Origin: a virus
Virus record (IMG/VR): IMGVR_UViG_3300042935_000384
Coordinates: 1 to 24,513 of that record
Length of the DNA stretch: 24,513 bases
Reading direction: 5' to 3' (one strand)
The notes under the pieces are model-generated. The model did no database searches. It was not told the DNA's origin and was given only the letters and a program-made list of their open reading frames with translations. How positions within the stretch are numbered: the first letter of the stretch is position 1; each line of letters begins with the position of its first letter. Position numbers and translations under genes: made by a program. Positions 18,192-24,513 of this stretch are shown in pieces.

Positions 18192-19801
18192 GCCGTTTGT
18201 CGTTGCTTCGTACAGACGATTTTACTGGTGGTCTTAACCTTCGCGCTGATCCTTTCCAGTTAGGTCGTACTGAATCACCCGATCTACTTAACGTGGATAT
18301 TGATCCACGTGGTGGTTTGACTATGCGTGGTGGTATGACGAAGTTGAATACGTCTGCTATTGGGTCTATCTCGAATGGTTCGTTTACTCCCAAAGCGTTG
18401 TACGCTTGGGATAACACTACGCCACGTTTATTGTTGTCTGCTAATAGTGCTGTTTATGATGCTACGACAACAGCGTTTACTGCCATTGCTGGTATTACTA
18501 CGACTGCACCTTTTGGTGCGTCGTTTACTGCTTGGTCTGCCAGTGATCAAAGTTTTGTTTATATTGGTACTGGTGGTGCTAGTTATAAATGGGATGGTAC
18601 TACTGCTACTGCGTTGACTGATGCTAGCACTGCTTATGCGGATGATTATTCTGCTCCTGTTACTGGTTTTGCTCCCAAGTGTCGTTATATTACGTCGCAT
18701 GTTGATCGTTTGTGGTGTGCGCATGTGACTGAGGGTTCTACTGATTACCCTAACCGTGTTCGGTTTTCTCATCCTATTAATCGTGAGTCTTGGGCTACTA
18801 ATGATTACATTGATATTGTTGAGGGTGGTTCGGGTATTACTGCGATCATTCCTTTTAACGGCAACCTTCTTGTTTTTAAGAAGCGTGCCGTGTTCAGTAT
18901 TATGGGTTATTCAACTGACACGTTCCAGGTTGTTAATTTGACTGGTGAAGTTGGTGCTGTTAATCCTTTGAGTGTTGTTGCTACTGAAACTGCAGTATAT
19001 TTTTTCTCTTGGCCTGATGGACTGTTCAAGTTTGATGGTCAGCAATTTATGGATTTGTTTGCGAATATTCGTCCTTTGGTGCAGTCGGGTGGGGTTAATA
19101 ATATTGCTCAGGATGAGATTCGTGTTTCTAGTGTGAATCAAAAGATTTGGCTTTCGTTGCCTTTGGGTTCTGATACTAAAGCTACTGCTTCATATGTTTA
19201 TGATCCTACGTTGAAGCAGAATGGTGCTTGGACTAAATATCAGACTTCTGATTTAAAAGGTGTTGGTAGTGGCTGCAATTTTGTTACGTCAACTGGCACG
19301 ACTTACAATTTGGTTTGTCATCCTTCTAACGCTTATGTGTTGAAAGTTGATCAGTTGAGTGTGTACCAGGACGATGTTGGTACAGGTACTACTAATTTTA
19401 GTTCGTATTATACGACTGGGTGGCAGGATGCTAATAATGTTTCTAATCGTAAAATGTGGAGACGTCCTGATTTTGTTGTGAAGCAGACGAGTGTTGCTAC
19501 TGATTTGACTTTGAGTGTTTATCATGATTGGGAAGAGTCTATTGTGGCTAAGACGTATGTTGTGTCGTTGGATGCTTCGGGTACTTCTCTTATTTGGAAT
19601 CCTCTTGGTACTGAGGATGACGACATTGATGGTTGGAATGAAGCCAACTGGGGTTCTAGTGCTACTGGTGCTGTCTTTACTGTCGGCAAGTCTTTAGGAC
19701 TTGCTCGTAGTGTGCAATTAAGAATTCAAGGTGAGGGTGGGAAACCTTGGGGTGTTAACTCGATTACCTACAAATATAATCCAAGGAAGGTGCGTGCCTG
19801 A
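18188..19801 (+). CDS. Tail hub/nozzle protein, beta-rich (tail tubular protein B-like)
   Basis: A 537-residue protein rich in strands, Thr, Ser and Gly. Recognisable blocks: FTGGLNLRADPFQLGRTES at the start, PDLLNVDIDPRGGLTMRGG, then PNRVRFSHPINRESWATNDY and TAIIPFNGNLLVFKKRAVFS. The last two pieces are typical of podovirus tail-nozzle proteins with propeller-like folds. It would extend the portal-adaptor channel and carry the fibres. The start overlaps the adaptor stop as ATGA. Codon use is strongly T-ending (GTT, GGT, ACT), like the following genes. Confidence 0.75.
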   Translation: MSRLSLLRTDDFTGGLNLRADPFQLGRTESPDLLNVDIDPRGGLTMRGGMTKLNTSAIGSISNGSFTPKALYAWDNTTPRLLLSANSAVYDATTTAFTAIAGITTTAPFGASFTAWSASDQSFVYIGTGGASYKWDGTTATALTDASTAYADDYSAPVTGFAPKCRYITSHVDRLWCAHVTEGSTDYPNRVRFSHPINRESWATNDYIDIVEGGSGITAIIPFNGNLLVFKKRAVFSIMGYSTDTFQVVNLTGEVGAVNPLSVVATETAVYFFSWPDGLFKFDGQQFMDLFANIRPLVQSGGVNNIAQDEIRVSSVNQKIWLSLPLGSDTKATASYVYDPTLKQNGAWTKYQTSDLKGVGSGCNFVTSTGTTYNLVCHPSNAYVLKVDQLSVYQDDVGTGTTNFSSYYTTGWQDANNVSNRKMWRRPDFVVKQTSVATDLTLSVYHDWEESIVAKTYVVSLDASGTSLIWNPLGTEDDDIDGWNEANWGSSATGAVFTVGKSLGLARSVQLRIQGEGGKPWGVNSITYKYNPRKVRA

Positions 19802-20811
19802 TGGCTACTGCTGCTGTTACTTATACGTTCGCTAATGGTACTAATGCTGATGGTACTCAGGTTAACTCTAACTTTACTAGTGTTGTTAACTTTGTAAACA
19901 CTGAGGTTGTTCAGCGTGACGCAAGTATTGCGTTCACGGCTATTCCTAGTTTGCCCGCTACTGATCCTACGACCGATAATCAGGCTGTACGTAAAGCGTA
20001 TGTTGATAACTTTTTGCCTGCTGGTGTGATCACTCAGTATGGTGGTTCTTCTGCGCCGACAGGTTGGTTGTTGTGTCAGGGTCAGGCTGTTAGTCGCACT
20101 AATCCTTTGTATAGTCGTTTGTTTTCTACCATTGGCATTACGTACGGTACTGGTGATGGTACAACTACTTATAATGTTCCTAACTTACAGGGTCGTATTC
20201 CTGTTGGTAAGGATTCTACTCAGACTGAGTTTGATGCGTTGGCTGAGACTGGTGGTTCTAAGACAAGTACGTTAATTACGGCTAACTTGCCTTCTCATCA
20301 ACACGGTGTTGGAACTATTTTGCCTAACACTATTGCTGACCATGTTCATACTCATACTCTTGCTATTGCAAACCATAGTTCTAGTCACACTCATACGGTT
20401 GACCCGCCAAGTACGGCAGTTTCAGTAACTGTAGATAACAACACTGTTGATCGTGTTACTAGACTTACTGCACAAGTATCAGGTGGTTATGCTACTGGTG
20501 TTCAACCCACCACTATGAATGGTCTTTTGGCAGGAACAGCAGGATTGGGATATTCAAATACTAACGAAGGTATGGCTGTTTCGTTTGAAAACGAACATAC
20601 TCACACGGCAAGTGGTACGGTAGATATTGCTTCATTTACATCAGGTAGTGAATCAGGTTTTGCTGCGATGGTACACTCATTTACTGGTTCAATTACTGCT
20701 GGTGGTGGACACACGCACACGATGAGTGGTTCTACTGCCCTTGAAGGTAGCGGTACTGCGTTTAGTAATCTTGCTCCTTATATTGTGGTGAACTACATTA
20801 TTAAACTATGA
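19801..20811 (+). CDS. Tail fibre protein with phage tail collar domain
   Basis: A 336-residue protein. Residues about 75-135 form a Phage Tail Collar domain: GVITQYGGSSAPTGWLLCQG, SRTNPLYSRLFSTIG, YGTGDGTTTYNVPNLQGRIP and VGKD. The distal part has several HxH clusters (HVHTHTLAI, HTHTVD, HTHTASG, HTHTMSG), which in other trimeric fibres coordinate metal ions along the shaft. It would mediate host attachment. The ATG overlaps the tail-hub stop (TGATG), and AGGAAGG lies upstream. Confidence 0.88.
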   Translation: MATAAVTYTFANGTNADGTQVNSNFTSVVNFVNTEVVQRDASIAFTAIPSLPATDPTTDNQAVRKAYVDNFLPAGVITQYGGSSAPTGWLLCQGQAVSRTNPLYSRLFSTIGITYGTGDGTTTYNVPNLQGRIPVGKDSTQTEFDALAETGGSKTSTLITANLPSHQHGVGTILPNTIADHVHTHTLAIANHSSSHTHTVDPPSTAVSVTVDNNTVDRVTRLTAQVSGGYATGVQPTTMNGLLAGTAGLGYSNTNEGMAVSFENEHTHTASGTVDIASFTSGSESGFAAMVHSFTGSITAGGGHTHTMSGSTALEGSGTAFSNLAPYIVVNYIIKL

Positions 20812-22502
20812 CTAAGTGGACTGCGCCTGATATTGCATCCATTCGTGGTGACAATAGTAGACCTCTGCAAAAGATCTTTGGATCTTTAACAGAGTATCTT
20901 AAGGAATACCAAAACACTCTTGAAAGTGAGAGTGCAGAATCGTCACAGACGTTTGTACGCAATGGTGAAGCAACGACATTGACTATTGGAACTGTTGTGT
21001 ATTTGGATGCTCAACAGGGCAATAGGGCTACTGTCAAACGTGCGATTAACACGAGTGATGCTACGAGTGCTAAGACCCTTGGTGTCGTCGCAGAGTTAAT
21101 TCCTGCTCATGGTGATGGTCTTGTTACTACGTTGGGTTATTTAGAGAAGGTTAATACTTCTGCGTTTACTGCTGGGGATACTCTTTATTTAGGTGCTACT
21201 GCTGGCACGATGACGACGACTAAACCTTATGCTCCTAACCATCTTGTTTATGTTGGTGTTGTTGTTCGTGCTAATGCTGGCAACGGCATTATTTATGTCC
21301 GTTGTCAGAATGGTTATGAGTTAAACGAAATTCATGATGTTCAGATCACGTCGCCTGCTACGGGTAATATTTTAATGCGTAATGGTTCTAACTTGTGGAT
21401 TAATACTCCGCAGACTTCCATTACGAGTGTTGGTACTATTACAACTGGTACGTGGTCAGGTTCGTTTGGTGCGGTATCAGGTGCAAACTTGACTTCATTG
21501 AATGCAACAAACTTGTCTAGTGGTACTGTTGCCCCTCCTCGTATTAGTGGTTCATATACGGGTATTACTGGTGTTGGCACGTTAAGTTCGGGTTCTATTC
21601 CAGCAACATTGTTGACTGACACTATTGCCTCTGCACGTATTAGTGGTTCGTACACGGGAATTACTGGTGTAGGAACTTTGAGTGCTGGTTCTATCCCTGT
21701 GTCATTACTTACTGGCACAACTTTGCCTTCTAGCATTGTTACTTCATCGTTGACTTCTGTCGGTACTTTGACTTCTTTGACCACAACGGGTCAAGTAACA
21801 ATGACTCGTGGCGCATTAGGCACAACGGCAGGAAACGAAATCGTTTTCTTAGACCCCAATGCGACAACAACTAACGGCGACAGACTTGATACTCGCTTAA
21901 TACGAAACGGCAACGGTTCAGATTGGACTACCGCTATTTGGCGTATGGGTCGCAAAGTTGACTCAACACGCATGGGCTTCATCCAGTTTGGTGATGGTGC
22001 TGGCGCTCAAGATGTTCGGTTTGGTGTTGGTACTACAACTTACGGGATTATAACCAATGGCGGTCTTTCAGTTAGTAGCAACATTTTTGTTTCTGCATCA
22101 GGTTCAAACTTTGCTGCTCAAAACCCAACAACAGGCACGGGTAACGCTGCTCAATGGGTAAGTGTTTTGGGTATTTATGTTCTATATAGGAACACTTCAA
22201 CACGCGATGACAAAGAAAACTTCCAACCGCTGAACGGCATTGTTACGCCAAGCATGATTGATAATATTGACATCAGTTTGTGGAACAGAAAAGGTGCAAC
22301 AGGCTTTCCTGAGATTGGACCGATGGCAGAAGATATGGATGAAGTTTCTCCGTTCTTGTCGATCAGGGGTATGGACTGTGATGAAGAAGGAAACATCGTG
22401 CCAACTGCCCCTAGCGGTATCAACCAAAACTCTTGGTTAAGTTTGTTAACTTTGGGTATACAAGATCTTCGTAAACGAGTGGAAGAGTTGGAGACAGCAT
22501 GA
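20808..22502 (+). CDS. Tail fibre/spike with C-terminal S74-type intramolecular chaperone
   Basis: A 564-residue protein. It starts with an attachment part (about 1-150) that includes an ATTLTIGTVVYLDAQQGN block often found in phage fibres. A beta-helical repeat region follows, with a 32-residue unit (RISGSYTGITGVGTLS plus 16 more) present twice, 96 bases apart. The C-terminal ~100 residues resemble the Peptidase_S74 chaperone: STRDDKENF, GFPEIGPMAEDMDEVSPFL and a final helix SWLSLLTLGIQDLRKRVEEL. Serine and lysine five residues apart in STRDDK could form the self-cleavage dyad. It overlaps the collar-fibre stop as ATGA. Confidence 0.85.
   Translation: MTKWTAPDIASIRGDNSRPLQKIFGSLTEYLKEYQNTLESESAESSQTFVRNGEATTLTIGTVVYLDAQQGNRATVKRAINTSDATSAKTLGVVAELIPAHGDGLVTTLGYLEKVNTSAFTAGDTLYLGATAGTMTTTKPYAPNHLVYVGVVVRANAGNGIIYVRCQNGYELNEIHDVQITSPATGNILMRNGSNLWINTPQTSITSVGTITTGTWSGSFGAVSGANLTSLNATNLSSGTVAPPRISGSYTGITGVGTLSSGSIPATLLTDTIASARISGSYTGITGVGTLSAGSIPVSLLTGTTLPSSIVTSSLTSVGTLTSLTTTGQVTMTRGALGTTAGNEIVFLDPNATTTNGDRLDTRLIRNGNGSDWTTAIWRMGRKVDSTRMGFIQFGDGAGAQDVRFGVGTTTYGIITNGGLSVSSNIFVSASGSNFAAQNPTTGTGNAAQWVSVLGIYVLYRNTSTRDDKENFQPLNGIVTPSMIDNIDISLWNRKGATGFPEIGPMAEDMDEVSPFLSIRGMDCDEEGNIVPTAPSGINQNSWLSLLTLGIQDLRKRVEELETA
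21540..21731 (+). repeat. 96-base tandem repeat in the fibre gene (two units)
   Basis: Two in-frame 96-base units starting at 21,540 and 21,636 encode ARISGSYTGITGVGTLS-type repeats. The second unit diverges towards its end. DNA similarity is partial and protein similarity is high. Confidence 0.7.
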
Positions 22503-22636
22503 ACGAGCAGGTAGATGCAAATAAAGTTATCGAGTCTTTGCTACGACAAGTGGCAGATTATGCTCAGAAGGTTGCCTTGCTAGAGGCTTTTATTGCTTCT
22601 GTGGATAAGGGTGAGGGTAACGAAAAGGGTGATTAG
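22499..22636 (+). CDS. Small helical protein (45 aa)
   Basis: Begins MNEQVDANKVIESLLRQVAD and continues as one amphipathic helix (YAQKVALLEAFIASVDKG) with a charged tail. It could trimerise or act as a cap, as small coiled coils next to fibre genes sometimes do. GGAG lies five bases before ATG 22,499, which overlaps the fibre stop as ATGA. A GTAACG near its end (22,617-22,622) falls inside the coding sequence. Confidence 0.72.
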   Translation: MNEQVDANKVIESLLRQVADYAQKVALLEAFIASVDKGEGNEKGD

Positions 22637-22638
22637 TA

Positions 22639-23070
22639 ATGGCTTACACTGATATAGGTTTAAATTACGAACCTCAAAAGCGTGGCGCGACTAAACAGCG
22701 TGACGCTTCTTTGGCGATGAATGCGTTCAGTCGTCTTTTGTCGCAGCAACGTGGTTCTCGTGATCTTATGACTACTGACAAGACTGCGGCTAAAGGGCTT
22801 GAGGGTTTTGGTGCTGGGTATGCTAAGCGTGGTTTACGTAATAGCGGTATTTTTAAAGGTGCTGCTTCTGACTATTCGCAGAATTGGATGAATCAGCGTA
22901 ATGATCAGTTGGACGCTTTGCGTCAGCAGTTGGCTGAGTATGATTTGCAGGATGCTCAGTCTCAGGCTGGGTATGAGAGTACTTTGGGTGATATAGAGTT
23001 GGCGAAGCAGCGTGACATTCTTGACACTGCTGCTTCTTTACAGGGCTTGCGCCCATTTTTAGGAGCGTGA
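22639..23070 (+). CDS. Probable internal virion protein (143 aa)
   Basis: Hydrophilic and Gln/Ala/Arg rich, with MNAFSRLLSQQRGSRDLM and a long helical QRNDQLDALRQQLAEYDLQD stretch, ending in a short hydrophobic LRPFLG. Position after the fibre genes and the Gln-rich helical composition resemble internal (ejection) proteins of podoviruses, but no domain is certain. The ATG at 22,639 follows the previous stop by two bases. Confidence 0.7.
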   Translation: MAYTDIGLNYEPQKRGATKQRDASLAMNAFSRLLSQQRGSRDLMTTDKTAAKGLEGFGAGYAKRGLRNSGIFKGAASDYSQNWMNQRNDQLDALRQQLAEYDLQDAQSQAGYESTLGDIELAKQRDILDTAASLQGLRPFLGA

Positions 23071-23073
23071 GTT

Positions 23074-24282
23074 ATGCCTAATGCTAATGCAATGGAACGT
23101 AAAAGAACTGTTGGTAAACCAGCGACTGTTTCTAAATATGATGGTCCAAGTGGTGGTAGTGTGTACCCTGATTTTAGTGCTGATGTTCAAAACATTGCGA
23201 CTCCACAGCGTGCCGCTCATGATTTGTCGTGGATGAAAAATCCTGCTTTTGCTTCTTTTGTTGAAGAAGGCAAAAAGATTATAGTTGATGGGCGCCCTCT
23301 TGCTGGTAATGATTTAGCGAATTGGGTTAGGAAGCGTGCTTTTCCTGATGTAGACAAAGTTGATCCTCCTACTAAAACTAGTTCACGTGGCGGTGGAACT
23401 ATGACTACACAAAACGCTCCTCTCATGTCGGCGCTTACGCAGTATGCAACAAATTTAAATAACTCTGCTGTTAACCCTGCTATTAATGCAGGATATGGGC
23501 AGTTGTCTACTGATGCGCAGGCTCGTTCTAAAGCACAGCAAGATGCTATTGATTTGTTTTATGGTGGTGTTGAAACACAACTCGGTGGTTTAAACGCAGA
23601 TGCGTTAGCAATGTTGCAAAACATGTATAACCAAACTGCTGGCGAAATCACTACGCAATCTGATGCTGGTCGTGCAACTATTGATGAGAGCACCCAGCGC
23701 GCTTTAGCGGCGCTTGGTGGTCAAAGTAATCCTTATGCTGGTTTGCAGATGGCTAATATTGGTGCTGTGTCTGATCCTATGGCTGGTTATAGTCAGGCTG
23801 TTGGTGCTCCTCAGGGTGGTATTGATGCTTTGCAGCAGATGTTGCAGTCTCAGAATGCGACGACAGGTGGGGGATTCAGTAATCTTGCTCAGTTGTTAGG
23901 TGCTTCAAATCAGGCGGCTCAGCAGTCTCGTATTGGTGATGTGAGTGTGGCTCGTGCTGGTGCTCAGCAGGATTTGTCTGCTAATCAGCGTGCGGCTGGT
24001 TTGCAGGCTTTACAGCAGTCTCAGTTGGCTCAGCAGGCTCAGCAGGCTCAGTTTGCTCAGGCTATGCAACAGTTGGGTCAGTCCAAGTTGCAGTCAGGTA
24101 TTTTGAATCAAAATAGTTTAGGTGATTTTTTGAATCAACTTGGTCTTGGTCAGTTGCAAGGTAATTTGACTCAGACTTCTAATACTCAGAATCGTCAGGA
24201 TATTTTGATGCAACAGTTGTTGGGTCTTGCTGGCCAGGGTGTTGATATATCTAAGATTATGGCTCTTCTTGGAGGTCAGTGA
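23074..24282 (+). CDS. Gln/Ala-rich internal virion protein candidate (402 aa)
   Basis: The N-terminal ~105 residues contain a small folded part (PAFASFVEEGKKIIVDGRPL, then DLANWVRKRAFPDVDKVDPP). The remainder is low-complexity helix rich in Gln, Ala, Leu and Gly (for example QQSQLAQQAQQAQFAQAMQQ). Such Gln-rich helical proteins in this position are commonly ejected into the host or form an inner core. AGGAG lies eight bases before ATG 23,074. A structural or tape-like role is the alternative. Confidence 0.72.
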   Translation: MPNANAMERKRTVGKPATVSKYDGPSGGSVYPDFSADVQNIATPQRAAHDLSWMKNPAFASFVEEGKKIIVDGRPLAGNDLANWVRKRAFPDVDKVDPPTKTSSRGGGTMTTQNAPLMSALTQYATNLNNSAVNPAINAGYGQLSTDAQARSKAQQDAIDLFYGGVETQLGGLNADALAMLQNMYNQTAGEITTQSDAGRATIDESTQRALAALGGQSNPYAGLQMANIGAVSDPMAGYSQAVGAPQGGIDALQQMLQSQNATTGGGFSNLAQLLGASNQAAQQSRIGDVSVARAGAQQDLSANQRAAGLQALQQSQLAQQAQQAQFAQAMQQLGQSKLQSGILNQNSLGDFLNQLGLGQLQGNLTQTSNTQNRQDILMQQLLGLAGQGVDISKIMALLGGQ

Positions 24283-24513
24283 TGGTACAACCTAAAATTA
24301 ATGATCCTTTGGCTTTGATTCAATATTTGCAGGATAGTTCGGGTGGCAGGAAACCTCCCTCACCTTCGTCGCAATTGAATTATCAACAGGATATTATGTC
24401 GTCTGTTTTTAATCCGCAGTTTTCTGCGGCTTATGGAATGTTTGATCCTGTTGGTTTAGTTCCTGCTCCTTTTGAGTTCGCTACTCCTGAGTTAACTGGC
24501 GCGTTGAATAGTT
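24282..24513 (+). CDS. Virion-arm protein, 5' part only (runs off window)
   Basis: The first 77 residues are visible. They begin MVQPKINDPLALIQYLQDSS, have a Pro/Ser linker, and continue with NPQFSAAYGMFDPVGLVPAP. GGAGG lies six bases before the ATG, which overlaps the previous stop (TGATG). It probably continues the internal virion protein series. No family is recognisable from this piece. Confidence 0.75.
   Translation, partial: MVQPKINDPLALIQYLQDSSGGRKPPSPSSQLNYQQDIMSSVFNPQFSAAYGMFDPVGLVPAPFEFATPELTGALNS

Overview
This window is part of the genome of a tailed double-stranded DNA bacteriophage, most likely of podovirus type. The virion module runs terminase, portal, scaffold, major capsid protein, adaptor, tail hub, tail fibres and Gln/Ala-rich internal-type proteins, with no tape measure or tail-tube gene among them. 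The host cannot be read with certainty. Strong AGGAG-type ribosome binding sites, moderate GC and some genes with no visible binding site fit a bacterial host, perhaps an aquatic actinobacterium, but that is a guess. No integrase, CRISPR array, tRNA or insertion sequence was recognised.

Layout. Two arms diverge from a switch at about 9,756-9,895. The left arm (1-9,755) is entirely on the minus strand. From the switch outward it carries three small genes, a 306-base gene-free stretch, several unrecognised small genes including a 54-residue membrane protein, a pair of enzymes (an amidoligase and a class II glutamine amidotransferase, each fused to a cysteine-rich module), a run of small overlapping genes ending in a 46-residue zinc ribbon, and a terminator at 3,303-3,334. 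Next comes a replication/recombination operon: an unknown gene, a PD-(D/E)XK nuclease with a Cas4-like cysteine set, a conserved unknown, a DnaB/RecA-fold helicase and the start of an archaeo-eukaryotic-type primase that leaves the window. The right arm (9,896-24,513) is entirely on the plus strand and is the packaging and virion module, including a likely holin pair but no endolysin in view.

Regulation. The arms carry different boundary motifs. In the left arm an 18-bp inverted repeat (GTGACTTAWWTAAGTCAC, one copy with a mismatched end base) occurs four times, always between genes and always ahead of a run of co-directional genes. In the right arm GTAACG occurs in six of the seven longer gaps between genes or at the arm start, and two further copies point leftward at the divergent switch. 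The simplest reading is one control element for early or middle genes and another for late genes. Many neighbouring genes share ATGA or similar stop/start overlaps, so translation is probably coupled.

Five genes of 42-54 residues were found by direct reading: 3,366-3,506, 7,691-7,855, 9,603-9,755, 10,321-10,449 and 22,499-22,636. The most interesting content is the amidoligase/amidotransferase cassette with its neighbours, which looks like a phage-encoded system that forms or breaks amide bonds on an unknown target, and the four-copy palindrome that punctuates the left arm.
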